A stretch of DNA of 64,000 nt from Bdellovibrionales bacterium (GTDB lineage Bacteria > Bdellovibrionota > UBA1018): the NCBI GenBank assembly GCA_947380295.1, contig CANCQK010000002.1, positions 74,557-138,556 of the forward strand, written 5' to 3'. Numbering within the stretch: position 1 is the first letter of the stretch; each line of letters begins with the position of its first letter. A program made the position numbers and the translations under genes. This document shows positions 47,150-55,995 of this stretch, in pieces. The notes beneath the pieces were generated by a model. It saw only the letters and a list, made by a program, of their open reading frames with translations. It was not told the origin of the DNA and searched no databases.

Positions 47150-47386
47150 ATGAAAAAGTCAATGATTGCTTTGGTTGTTGCAGCTTTCGCTATGAGTTCT
47201 GTTGCTTTCGCTGCTGAGTCCATGAATGAAACTGCAGGTCGTTCACAGACTGCTGCTGTTAAAAAGCACAAGAAGTCTAAGAAAAAGGGAAAAAAAGCCC
47301 ACAAGAAAGCTGAAACCACTGAAGCTGCTCCAGCTGCAGAAGCTGCACCCGCTGCTCCAGCTGCAGGCGGCGCTGCTGGTCACTAA
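47150..47386 (+). CDS. Small exported Lys/Ala-rich protein
   Basis: This 78-residue protein has a clear Sec signal peptide (MKKSMIALVVAAFAMSSVAFA) and a mature part of about 57 residues. The mature part has a strongly basic block (VKKHKKSKKKGKKAHKKAE) followed by an Ala/Pro/Glu-rich tail. It has no cysteine and is probably disordered; it could bind DNA, RNA, lipopolysaccharide or peptidoglycan. AAGGGAG (47137-47143) is an excellent ribosome site, and a sigma-54 promoter plus a strong terminator frame the gene, so it is a self-contained and probably highly expressed unit. Confidence 0.85.
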   Translation: MKKSMIALVVAAFAMSSVAFAAESMNETAGRSQTAAVKKHKKSKKKGKKAHKKAETTEAAPAAEAAPAAPAAGGAAGH

Positions 47387-47414
47387 TTCAGCACTTCGAG
47401 ACTATTTCTACTTC

Positions 47415-47450
47415 AAGCCGAGGTATCCTTTGGGAACCTCGGCTTTTTTT
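47415..47450 (+). terminator. Strong intrinsic terminator
   Basis: AAGCCGAGGT (47415-47424) pairs with ACCTCGGCTT (47436-47445), followed by a seven-T run ending at 47450. It ends the small Lys/Ala-rich gene just before the histidine kinase gene. Confidence 0.9.
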
Positions 47451-47464
47451 GTTAGCATGCAGAC

Positions 47465-48898
47465 ATGCGTTTCTCAATTCGAACCCTGAGTTTACAAGCT
47501 AAAATTAGTTTGGTTCTGGTCGCAGTGATCGTCCCAACTTTTGTGATTGTGACGCTAGCCGAAAATAAACTCACCCTCCCAGTCCTGAGCGAGGAAATCC
47601 GTCAGATCGGAATTCATTCAGGCAAGACTCTGGCGGCCCGCATTGAGAGTGGACGCCTCTTGTCTTTATCGAGCCCAACTCCTGCGATTGAATCTGTGAT
47701 GCAGGAAATTCTTTTTTCTCAGCCAGATCTGGTCCGTGTCGATGTACTGGCGCGAGATCCAGCTACCGGCGGAATCAAGGTGGTTGCCACCAATATGGAG
47801 GACGAGCCGGGTACACCTCCTCCTGTTGCGACCCTGATTGACACAGTTCTCAGTGAATACAAGACGGATGACTTAGGGAATGGGTATTGGGATGTCTATG
47901 TCCCTATTGAGCACCAGGGACGTGATATCCGGGGGCCCAGGCGCTTGCTTGGGATGGTCCATGTGACAGCCTCCACGAATCTGGTGGCTCGGCTCACTGA
48001 CGCAATTTGGAAGACCCAGGCCATGGCTGCACTGCTGAGTGTGATTATCCTATTTGGTGTGCTGAGTTATTTTCTGCGCAAAACGATCACCAATGACCGT
48101 CTGCTCAGATTAGCAGAGTCTCAGAATCTGCAACTCACTGAGCAACTTCATGAGACCCAGCGCCAGCTCATGATCACAGAGAAGTTGGCAGTAATGGGGC
48201 AGCTGACCGCAAGTTTTGCTCATGAGATTGGAACCCCGCTGAACGCAATTGGGGGGCATTTGCAGTTGCTCAAAGAAGAGATTGTACTGATGCCTGAGGG
48301 GCCGCTGAATGAGCGTTTTGAAGTGATTCAAGGACAATTGGCCAAGATTGCTTTAATCGTAAAGGGATTTCTCCAGAGTACGGCCAAGCCTGAGTCGCAA
48401 AAGCAACTGGTAGACCCCAATCGACTGGTCGAAAAGACCCTCGGTATTGTGGCCCCGCGGATCGAGTCCATGGGGATCGAGGTGAAGCGGCAGCTCGATC
48501 GAGAAATGGGACCGGTGCGTGTGGTTCCCCTCGATTTGGAGCAGGTTCTGCTGAATGTTCTCAATAATTCTCTGGATAGTATCCAGTCTAAGGTGACTAC
48601 CCGAGGCGGCAAGAGTGCGGCGCAGCGTCTGGAGGTCTCGACAGAGATCTTGAGTCATCACGGGAGGATCTTAGCCCAGCTCTCGATTTTAGATTCGGGT
48701 GAGGGGATTAAGAGAACCGATCTTAAAAATGTGCTCAAGCCCTTCTTTACTACCAAGCGACCGGGCGAAGGAACGGGTTTGGGGTTGACCATTTGCCAAC
48801 AATTGGTTCAAAAGTATGGAGGCGATTTCGTGATCGACTCAAAAGAGGGTGTTTGGACCAAAGTGGTGATCCGACTGCCTTATCATACGAGCGCCTGA
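47465..48898 (+). CDS. Membrane sensor histidine kinase (NtrB/AtoS-like)
   Basis: This 477-residue protein has a transmembrane helix near residues 13-30, a periplasmic sensor domain of about 140 residues, and a second helix near 180-200. A coiled-coil linker and HisKA domain follow, with phosphoacceptor His in SFAHEIGTPLNAIGGHLQLL. The ATPase domain has N-box LLNVLNNSLDSI, DSGEGIKR and GTGLGLTICQQLV. The response regulator gene begins 11 bases after its stop, so they are a two-component pair. The signal is unknown; envelope conditions are plausible given the periplasmic domain. Confidence 0.92.
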   Translation: MRFSIRTLSLQAKISLVLVAVIVPTFVIVTLAENKLTLPVLSEEIRQIGIHSGKTLAARIESGRLLSLSSPTPAIESVMQEILFSQPDLVRVDVLARDPATGGIKVVATNMEDEPGTPPPVATLIDTVLSEYKTDDLGNGYWDVYVPIEHQGRDIRGPRRLLGMVHVTASTNLVARLTDAIWKTQAMAALLSVIILFGVLSYFLRKTITNDRLLRLAESQNLQLTEQLHETQRQLMITEKLAVMGQLTASFAHEIGTPLNAIGGHLQLLKEEIVLMPEGPLNERFEVIQGQLAKIALIVKGFLQSTAKPESQKQLVDPNRLVEKTLGIVAPRIESMGIEVKRQLDREMGPVRVVPLDLEQVLLNVLNNSLDSIQSKVTTRGGKSAAQRLEVSTEILSHHGRILAQLSILDSGEGIKRTDLKNVLKPFFTTKRPGEGTGLGLTICQQLVQKYGGDFVIDSKEGVWTKVVIRLPYHTSA

Positions 48899-48909
48899 AA
48901 GAAGAGAGT

Positions 48910-50274
48910 ATGACCCCCCAAGTTCTAGTGGTCGATGATGACGAAGTGACTCGCAATCTGCTGAGAGAGGTCCTGCAACGAGAGGGCTACACCGTTTATC
49001 TCGCCGACAGCGGAGAGGCAGCGGTGGGTCTGATTAAAAAACATAAATTTCCGATTATCGTCTCCGATATTCGGATGGCCGAGATGGACGGAATGGCTGT
49101 TCTCCGAGAGGTGAAGCGGGCTAATCTCCAGTCAGCCGTGATTCTGATGACTGGCTTTGGGAGTATGGCAGGTGCCATTCAGGCGATTCAGCAGGGCGCT
49201 TTTGATTATGTGAGTAAGCCTTTTCAGATGAATGAGTTAAAAGCGGTGGTGGCCCGGGCCGCGAAGCATTGGGAGTCGCTGCACGAAGGTCGTGGCAGTT
49301 CGTCGGTTGTATCACTTGATACAAGTGAAAAGACTCTGATTGGAAAGTCCCCTAAAATTGTCGAAGTTTACAAGACCTTGGCGCGAGCTGCGATGTCGGC
49401 TAGTACTGTTTTGATTACTGGCGAGAGCGGAACCGGGAAGGAACTCGTTGCACGAGCAATTCATAATAATAGCTCCAGAAGGGATCGGAAGTTTCTCGCC
49501 GTGAACTGCGGTGCCCTGGCGGAGAATTTGCTTGAGTCCGAGCTTTTTGGTCATGCCAAGGGTTCTTTCACGGGTGCAATAGCCGACAAACGCGGACTTT
49601 TTGAGGAAGCTCAGGGTGGAACGCTCTTCTTGGATGAAATAGGAGATATCACTCCCGCACTTCAAATTAAGCTTCTGCGTGTTTTGCAGGAAAGCGAGTT
49701 TAAGCCTGTAGGTTCCGTAGAATCAAAAAAGGCTAATGTCCGAGTGATCGCTGCAACTCATCGGGACCTTGATGCCTTGGTGAAAATCGGAAAATTTAGA
49801 GATGACCTTTTTTATCGGCTCAAAGTCATTTCCATTGAACTTCCGTCTCTTCGAGAGCGGATGGGGGATCTCCCTGAATTGGTGGATTACTTTCTGGCTC
49901 GATATGCTGACAAGAATAAAAAGCAAGTTTCTCATGTTTCCGATGAGGCAATGACTTTGCTCAAGTCTTATTCGTGGCCAGGCAATATCCGTGAACTGGA
50001 GCACGCGATTGAACGAGCGGTTGCGATGACTAATACGACGGTTTTATTTCCTGAGGACTTTCCCCCTGAGATGGCTCGAGGATCGGAGGGTGTGTCTGAG
50101 GGGGGTGATTCATCCTCGAAGCCCTCATTAGAGGATTTAGAAAAAACTCATATTTTGAGAATCCTGAGGGAAACTCACTTTAACAAGTCGAGGGCTTCGG
50201 AGATTCTGGGAATCGATCGTGCCACCTTATATCGGAAAGCCCAAAAATATGGGATTGATCTGCGGGGGAAATAA
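48910..50274 (+). CDS. NtrC-family sigma-54-dependent response regulator
   Basis: This 454-residue protein has a receiver domain (phosphoacceptor D53 in IVSDIRMAEMDG), an AAA+ domain with Walker A GESGTGKELVARAIH, the sigma-54-contact loop GSFTGA at 218-223 (a mild variant of GAFTGA), Walker B GGTLFLDEIGD, and arginine-finger segment KFRDDLFYRLKV. A Fis-type HTH ends the protein (FNKSRASEILGIDRATLYRK). ATG 48910 is preceded by AAGAAGAGAG. Two sigma-54 promoters within 3 kb upstream are its likely targets. The Nudix gene overlaps its stop by one base. Confidence 0.95.
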   Translation: MTPQVLVVDDDEVTRNLLREVLQREGYTVYLADSGEAAVGLIKKHKFPIIVSDIRMAEMDGMAVLREVKRANLQSAVILMTGFGSMAGAIQAIQQGAFDYVSKPFQMNELKAVVARAAKHWESLHEGRGSSSVVSLDTSEKTLIGKSPKIVEVYKTLARAAMSASTVLITGESGTGKELVARAIHNNSSRRDRKFLAVNCGALAENLLESELFGHAKGSFTGAIADKRGLFEEAQGGTLFLDEIGDITPALQIKLLRVLQESEFKPVGSVESKKANVRVIAATHRDLDALVKIGKFRDDLFYRLKVISIELPSLRERMGDLPELVDYFLARYADKNKKQVSHVSDEAMTLLKSYSWPGNIRELEHAIERAVAMTNTTVLFPEDFPPEMARGSEGVSEGGDSSSKPSLEDLEKTHILRILRETHFNKSRASEILGIDRATLYRKAQKYGIDLRGK

Positions 50275-50870
50275 TGAGTTTGGAATTTGAAAGAAAAATT
50301 CGTTCAGCCTTGTCGATTGACCTGCCTTACTCCAATCGAGTCCGCTTGAGTCATTCTAATGCGCAGGCCGCTGTTTTGGTTTTATTCGGCCTGAGTCGAG
50401 AGGCTCAGCCGTGGCTCCTCTATATTCGTCGGGCAGAGGACACGGGGCCGCATTCAGGCCAGATGGCTTTTCCCGGCGGAAAGGCCGAGACCTACGATCA
50501 AAATGATCCGGTTGAGACCGCTCTCCGAGAGACTCATGAGGAAGTCGGAGTCGAAAGGAATTGGATCCGTGTTCTTGGACAGCTCCCATCCGTTGTGACA
50601 CCGAGCCGATTCGAAGTGACCCCCGTAGTTGGGCTCCTGAATGGGCCTATGGAAGACGTTTGCTTTAAACTCGATCCGCTTGAGGTTTCCGAGACTCTTT
50701 GGGTTCCATTTTCTAGTTTATTAGTTGAAGAGACTTATCGACTCGAGAGTATTCGATCCGGTGATGTGAACTACCCAATTGATGTTTTTCAATACGATCG
50801 TTATCGCATCTGGGGAGCAACAGGATCAATGACTAAAAATCTCATTGATCGCTATCGATTCCAGCTCTAA
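50274..50870 (+). CDS. Nudix hydrolase, CoA pyrophosphatase-like
   Basis: This 198-residue protein has a full Nudix box: G(x5)E(x7)REUxEExGU is seen in GGKAETYDQNDPVETALRET followed by HEEVGVE. The preceding RRAEDTGPHSGQMAFPGGK segment is the one found in the YeaB/NudL group, which cleaves CoA and its derivatives. The start ATG overlaps the regulator's TAA (TAATG), so it is co-translated with the two-component system; why is not clear. Confidence 0.88.
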   Translation: MSLEFERKIRSALSIDLPYSNRVRLSHSNAQAAVLVLFGLSREAQPWLLYIRRAEDTGPHSGQMAFPGGKAETYDQNDPVETALRETHEEVGVERNWIRVLGQLPSVVTPSRFEVTPVVGLLNGPMEDVCFKLDPLEVSETLWVPFSSLLVEETYRLESIRSGDVNYPIDVFQYDRYRIWGATGSMTKNLIDRYRFQL

Positions 50871-50875
50871 ATGGT

Positions 50876-51826
50876 TTATTTTTGAGTCGTCTCTAAGAGA
50901 TTCAACGCAACGTAAGCTCCACCTAAAAGTCCAGCCCGATTATCAAGTGTGGAAAGTCCTAGTTTTGGAAGAGATTGTAATCCATTTTTTTGTTGTTTTA
51001 GGAGAGCTCGCAATTTTGTTCTGGTTTGGGGGAGAAAAAGGTCTGATGCAGCTGCGAAGCTCCCAGTTAACAAAACAATCTCCGGGGCGTAGAGGCGAAT
51101 ATAGTTTTGAAGCGCCACGGACATAATTGTCGAGTATTCGTCGAATGCCTCAAGAGCAATTGGGTTTTTTCTGCGTGCAAGCTCGGCAATTTCTGGGCCT
51201 GAGATTCCTGGCTGGCTCAATTTCAACCCAGTTCGGCGACTAAAAAATTTGCCGGATAGGTAGGCTTCGGCGCATCCAAAGTTGCCGCATCCGCAGCGAG
51301 CTGTCCGGTCTTGATAATTGAGAATGATGTGACCTGCTTCCGGGTGCAGTTGACGGCCTGCTCGGACGAGGTTTCCGTTGCAAATGACGCCGGTTCCCAA
51401 ACCTGTGCCGAGTGTCAACACCATGACATTTTTAAATTTCTGCCCAGCGCCTTTCCAACACTCGGCAAGAACTGCAGCTGCAGCGTCATTTTCAAGCGCC
51501 GTTGGGCGCTTAAAAGCAGTCTTTAAAATGCGAACAATGGGCACTTTTTTCCATTCATCTTTTGTTGTAGAGAAATTAGTAGGAGATAATAAGATGCCCT
51601 GAATTGGGTCGAGAGGTCCAGCAGAAGCAATTCCCACGGATTTTATGTCAGGATGACGCGATAGGAATTGATTGCCTATTTCGACGATCGTCTTTAAAAC
51701 AGCAGATTTCCCACGGTGAAATTCGGACGGAATACGAATTTCGTCAATAATTCGTCCGTTTTTTTGAATGACTCCTGCCGCTATTTTAGTTCCACCCAAG
51801 TCGTAAGAGAGTACTTTCTGACTCAT
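50876..51826 (-). CDS. ROK-family sugar kinase (glucokinase-like)
   Basis: This 316-residue protein is a ROK kinase. The phosphate-binding loop is SYDLGGTKIAAGVI, the catalytic segment includes ALENDAAAAVLAE, and the zinc site is CGCGNFGCAEAYLSG with a preceding His in EAGHIILN. No HTH is present, so it is an enzyme, not a repressor. Glucose or N-acetylhexosamine are likely substrates. It stands alone, converging with the Nudix gene and diverging from ftsK. Confidence 0.9.
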   Translation of the reverse strand: MSQKVLSYDLGGTKIAAGVIQKNGRIIDEIRIPSEFHRGKSAVLKTIVEIGNQFLSRHPDIKSVGIASAGPLDPIQGILLSPTNFSTTKDEWKKVPIVRILKTAFKRPTALENDAAAAVLAECWKGAGQKFKNVMVLTLGTGLGTGVICNGNLVRAGRQLHPEAGHIILNYQDRTARCGCGNFGCAEAYLSGKFFSRRTGLKLSQPGISGPEIAELARRKNPIALEAFDEYSTIMSVALQNYIRLYAPEIVLLTGSFAAASDLFLPQTRTKLRALLKQQKNGLQSLPKLGLSTLDNRAGLLGGAYVALNLLETTQK

Positions 51827-51849
51827 TCTTCAAGATGTAACATAGAGTG

Positions 51850-54318
51850 ATGGGAAACCGAAAAAATATCAGTGTCGAAGTAGGGAGTATTTTAATTTTA
51901 GCGCTGGGGGTTTTCACCTGCGTCGCTCTGGTGAGTTATCACGTTACTGACCCCTCTGGTTTTAGCAGTGGGGTCGAAATTGCTGTCAATGCGTGTGGTC
52001 GAATTGGTTCGTATCTCTCTGCCGCACTCCTAAATATTTTCGGATTAGGTGCGTTCTTATTTCCGGTAGCACTTTTCTTTCTGGCTTGGTCCGTTTACCA
52101 AAGTGAGGGAATCGTAAAAATTGCCGAAACTCTTGGAACCCTAACTGCAGCAGTCAGCTCCTGTACCGTATTTTTAGCACTGCAGTGGAAGTCTTGGACA
52201 TTTGGTCAGGGAGTCTTACTCACAGGTGGGATTCTAGGAGAATGGATTGCAGTTGGGTTGAAGAGTCAGCTGAATTATTTTGGCGCTTCGCTGGTTTCAT
52301 TCGTAGTTTTCGCAGTGGCTCTGACGATCTCCCTCCCTGTGAATCTCATTCACTGGGTGACTCAGGGGGCTCGAGCGCTCGGTCTTTTGATGGTCCGACT
52401 GGCATTTTTTTCGATCTATCATGGACTCTCATGGATTCAGCGGAAGCTGAGTGCGTTTTGGGACGCTATGAGTCAGCAAATCCAAGTTCGAAAAAAAGAG
52501 AAGGCGTCTGCTCCGATCGAAGTGCCCTCCTCTACTCTCCTGGCAGAAGCTCCTCCGGCTCCAATTGAAAAGGCCCCGATTCGAGATGTACTGCGGCAGG
52601 AAGAGTTGCCTGCAGAGGAGGACGAGGTCGCGGATGCAGGGGAGATCAGTACCGATTCTGTCGAGACAGTCAGCGAGTCGAATCAAAAAGCCCTTTCAAT
52701 TCCTAATAGTTCAAGCAAGGAAATTAAAATTCTTCCTAGAGAGGTCGAGGCTCACGCTGCAAATTCGGCAAAGTCCCCTCGATCCGCAGTCCCGACGAGG
52801 CGAGGGCAGTGGAAACTTCCGACGATTGAGTTTCTTAAAAAGCCACCGGTGGTCGAGTCGGCTGTGGATCGGAGTCGGCTCTTAGCTAATTCTCAAATTT
52901 TGAAACAGAAGTTTGCAGACTTCGGGATTGATGGAGAAGTGACTGCTGTTCGGCCCGGTCCAGTCATCACTCTTTACGAGTTTAAACCAGGCCCGGGCGT
53001 GAAGGTCTCTCGAATCGCCTCATTAGCTGATGATTTGTCGATGGCCCTTTCAGCTCAGAGCGTCCGAATTCTTGCGCCGCTTCCGGGTAAGTCCGTTGTG
53101 GGGATTGAAATCCCAAGTGATACTCGCGAGACAGTTTTTCTTCGTGAGTTTCTGCAACACCCTGACTTTTATACCAGCAAACACTCTATTCCGGTCGTTA
53201 TGGGTAAAGACATAGGAGGGCAGACCTATCTCTCTGATTTGGCTCGAATGCCTCACTTGCTTTGCGCCGGTCAGACGGGTTCAGGGAAGTCAGTTTTCAT
53301 GAACGGTTTGATCTGCTCATTGTTTTATCGGTTTAGCCCGGACGAGCTCAGGATGATCCTAGTGGACCCAAAGTTCATTGAGTTTCGAGCTTATCAAGAT
53401 ATTCCCCACCTTTTACTCCCTGTAGTAGATGACCCAAAACAAGCGAGTATTGCTTTAAGATGGGCCGTTCGTGAGATGGAGCGTCGCTATCGGATTTTAG
53501 CTAAAGTTGGAGCTCGAAATCTAGCGAGCTTCAACCAGAAGGTCGAAGAGATGGGCGCTGACGTCGTGAAGGATCTTCTATTTTCTGAGGATCAGGGAGA
53601 GACTTCAACCTCGACGAGCGGCTCAGATTGGATCGAGGCTTTTGATCACGATTCGACCGGCGCACCTCAAGTGAGTAAATTGCCGTATATTGTTGTGATT
53701 ATTGATGAGTTAGCCGACTTGATGATGGTTGCTAAAAAAGAGGTCGAAATTTCGATTGCTCGAATTGCCCAAAAGGCGCGAGCTGCAGGAATTCATTTGA
53801 TTATTGCAACTCAGAGACCTTCAACCGACGTCATTACGGGGTTAATTAAGGCAAACTTGCCTTCTCGTGTCTCCTTTCAGTTGGCGAGTTATGTCGATTC
53901 AAAAACGATTTTAGATCGGGCTGGCGCTGAGCGTCTTCTTGGACAAGGGGATATGCTTTTTATTCCGCCAGGTGTGTCGCAAAGCCTGAGACTTCATGGT
54001 GCTTACCTGGATGATGATGAGATTGGAAAAATTACCAGCTTTTTAAAATCGCAGGGTAAACCTGCTTATCGAGATGAAATCCTCCTGGCGGATGAGGATG
54101 AAGATGCTCAGGAGGCGCAGGAGTCCGAGGAAGAGGATGAGCTTTTTAGGCAAGCAGTGGATCTGATCAAACACTCTGGGCACGCGTCTGCAAGCTTCTT
54201 GCAACGGCACCTGAAAGTCGGCTATAACCGAGCTGCGCGAATGATAGAAACAATGGAATCGCGCGGAATCGTAGGTCCTCAAGAGGGGGCCCGACCTCGA
54301 GAGGTGTTGATTCGTTGA
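51850..54318 (+). CDS. ftsK: FtsK/SpoIIIE DNA translocase
   Basis: This 822-residue protein pumps chromosomal DNA through the closing septum. The N-terminus has four transmembrane helices (residues about 10-165), then an acidic/Pro-rich linker of about 170 residues. The motor domain has FTDGxVTA-like GIDGEVTAVRPGPVITLYEF, Walker A CAGQTGSGKSVFMNG and Walker B VVIIDELADLMMVAKKEVE. The gamma winged-helix domain (FLQRHLKVGYNRAARMIETM) ends the protein and would read KOPS-like sites. Start is ATG 51850 or the adjoining GTG 51847. The next gene's TTG start overlaps its stop. Confidence 0.95.
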   Translation: MGNRKNISVEVGSILILALGVFTCVALVSYHVTDPSGFSSGVEIAVNACGRIGSYLSAALLNIFGLGAFLFPVALFFLAWSVYQSEGIVKIAETLGTLTAAVSSCTVFLALQWKSWTFGQGVLLTGGILGEWIAVGLKSQLNYFGASLVSFVVFAVALTISLPVNLIHWVTQGARALGLLMVRLAFFSIYHGLSWIQRKLSAFWDAMSQQIQVRKKEKASAPIEVPSSTLLAEAPPAPIEKAPIRDVLRQEELPAEEDEVADAGEISTDSVETVSESNQKALSIPNSSSKEIKILPREVEAHAANSAKSPRSAVPTRRGQWKLPTIEFLKKPPVVESAVDRSRLLANSQILKQKFADFGIDGEVTAVRPGPVITLYEFKPGPGVKVSRIASLADDLSMALSAQSVRILAPLPGKSVVGIEIPSDTRETVFLREFLQHPDFYTSKHSIPVVMGKDIGGQTYLSDLARMPHLLCAGQTGSGKSVFMNGLICSLFYRFSPDELRMILVDPKFIEFRAYQDIPHLLLPVVDDPKQASIALRWAVREMERRYRILAKVGARNLASFNQKVEEMGADVVKDLLFSEDQGETSTSTSGSDWIEAFDHDSTGAPQVSKLPYIVVIIDELADLMMVAKKEVEISIARIAQKARAAGIHLIIATQRPSTDVITGLIKANLPSRVSFQLASYVDSKTILDRAGAERLLGQGDMLFIPPGVSQSLRLHGAYLDDDEIGKITSFLKSQGKPAYRDEILLADEDEDAQEAQESEEEDELFRQAVDLIKHSGHASASFLQRHLKVGYNRAARMIETMESRGIVGPQEGARPREVLIR

Positions 54319-54599
54319 AGAAGTTAATTGTTTTAGGACTGGCTTTTGGAATTTTTGATTTGTTCTTCGTGGTAAAGTCGTCATTGGGTGAAGCTCGCGA
54401 ATCGGCGGAGGTCGTTTCCGACGAGTCTGAATCTGAGGTAGAAAAAAAGCCTTCTCCTGCGCATCTCAAAAAGGGGAAACGGGCCCCTCGAGAAAGAGAA
54501 GCGGATGGGACTCAGGCTCCTAATCGATTTGACCAAGACTTGATTATTAAGAGCCGCTACGAGTTAAATGGCCAGTCCCTTGAGGTGGACACCGATTGA
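54315..54599 (+). CDS. Small exported protein between ftsK and cca
   Basis: This 94-residue protein starts at a TTG that overlaps the ftsK stop as TTGA. It has a hydrophobic signal (MKKLIVLGLAFGIFDLFFVV) and a charged, Glu/Lys-rich remainder ending GQSLEVDTD. No domain is recognised. The next gene (cca) again starts at TTG overlapping its stop, so all three are translationally coupled. It might be a periplasmic or membrane-anchored accessory of cell division, but this rests only on position. Confidence 0.65.
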   Translation: MKKLIVLGLAFGIFDLFFVVKSSLGEARESAEVVSDESESEVEKKPSPAHLKKGKRAPREREADGTQAPNRFDQDLIIKSRYELNGQSLEVDTD

Positions 54600-55960
54600 G
54601 TAAACAGGAAAAGTGGGTTCGACTCGACCGACCCTTTCATATCCCGGCCTACGTGAGGGAAGCCCTTCAGAAAGTGAATGAATCAGAGCATGTTGCTTAC
54701 CTCGTGGGCGGATGTGTCCGAGATTTTCTGTTGGGGCGGGAAATCAAAGATTACGATATTGCAACCGACGCGAATCCAGATTTGCTTTGTAAGCTTTTTC
54801 CAATGGCGATTACGGTGGGAAAAGCCTTTGGCGTGCTCAAGGTTCCGACAGGTTCACAGCCTCCACTTCTTGAAATCGCAACCTTTCGGAAGGATTTGAA
54901 TTACGAGGATCACCGCCGTCCGGAGGGTGTTGTATTCACGGGGCCAGAAGAGGACGCCAGCCGCAGAGATTTTACGATGAATGGCCTTTTTTATGATCCT
55001 AAGACGAGTCGGATTCTCGATTGTGTTGGAGGAGTAGAGGATATTCAGAATCGAGTGATTCGTGCGATTGGGGATCCGTCGGTTCGATTTCGTGAGGATG
55101 CTCTCAGGCTTCTTCGGGTCGTCCGATTCCAGAGTCGCCTCGGTTTTTCAATTGCCGGAGAAACGTTTCAGGCGGTTCGGAGTCGAGCCCGACTGATTAC
55201 CAAAGTCAGCGCCGAACGAATTCGCGATGAGCTCACCGCCATGTGGACAGGGCCTAATCCAGGGGATTCACTTAGGCTCCTCTCCGAAATGGAACTCTTG
55301 CCTTTGGTTTTGCCTGAGGTTGAAGCGCTCAAGGGCGTCAAGCAATTCCCATCCTATCATCCTGATGAAAATGTTTGGGCTCATCTCTTAAAGATGCTCG
55401 ACCTACTAGCCAAGCAAAGTCCTAAAAGGACGACCACTCTTGCCTGGGCTGCGGTCCTTCACGAAGTGGGTAAGCCTGTCGTCGCCCTCCAAAATGAGGG
55501 TAAGAATTTCAACGGTCATGAGGTTGAGGCCGCTAAGTTGGCTGAAAAGATCTGCCTGCGGTTCAAGCTTTCGGGTAGCGAAGCTCAGCGTGTCGTCTCC
55601 TTGGTTGCGGATCACCTGAAATTAAAAGATGTTTTTCAAATGCGCGAGGCCACTTTGCAGCGCCTCTTACGTGCAGATCACTTCGAAGAGTTACTTGCAC
55701 TGCATCGTGCAGATGCTTGTGCCTCGGACGGTAACCTAGCTTATTATGAGTTTTGTTTGTCTCGTCTCAATCAACTTAAGGACACTTCACAGCTTGAAAT
55801 GCCGAAGTTGATAGACGGCCGAGACCTGATCCAATTGGGTTTTCAGCCGGGGCCCCTTTTTTCCGAGATTCTAGCGACAGTTGAGGATCTGACGTTGGAA
55901 AAACAACTGACCACCAAAGATCAAGCACTTGAGTATGTGATTAAGAACTTTGTTCGATAG
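54596..55960 (+). CDS. CCA tRNA nucleotidyltransferase/poly(A) polymerase family protein
   Basis: This 454-residue protein is a class II nucleotidyltransferase. The palm motif is LVGGCVRDFLLGREIKDYDI with the catalytic DxD, RRDFTMNGLFYDP and the RFREDALRLLRVVRFQSRLG template-like segment follow. The C-terminal region has an HD-like domain (VLHEVGKP, VADHLKLKD), as in the CCA-adding enzyme of Escherichia coli. It either adds CCA to tRNA or poly(A) to RNA. Start is TTG 54596, overlapping the previous stop; GAGGTGGA lies just upstream. Confidence 0.9.
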   Translation: MSKQEKWVRLDRPFHIPAYVREALQKVNESEHVAYLVGGCVRDFLLGREIKDYDIATDANPDLLCKLFPMAITVGKAFGVLKVPTGSQPPLLEIATFRKDLNYEDHRRPEGVVFTGPEEDASRRDFTMNGLFYDPKTSRILDCVGGVEDIQNRVIRAIGDPSVRFREDALRLLRVVRFQSRLGFSIAGETFQAVRSRARLITKVSAERIRDELTAMWTGPNPGDSLRLLSEMELLPLVLPEVEALKGVKQFPSYHPDENVWAHLLKMLDLLAKQSPKRTTTLAWAAVLHEVGKPVVALQNEGKNFNGHEVEAAKLAEKICLRFKLSGSEAQRVVSLVADHLKLKDVFQMREATLQRLLRADHFEELLALHRADACASDGNLAYYEFCLSRLNQLKDTSQLEMPKLIDGRDLIQLGFQPGPLFSEILATVEDLTLEKQLTTKDQALEYVIKNFVR

Positions 55961-55995
55961 TCTCAGCTCTGGAGTGTTGGGTTAATTTTCAGAAG

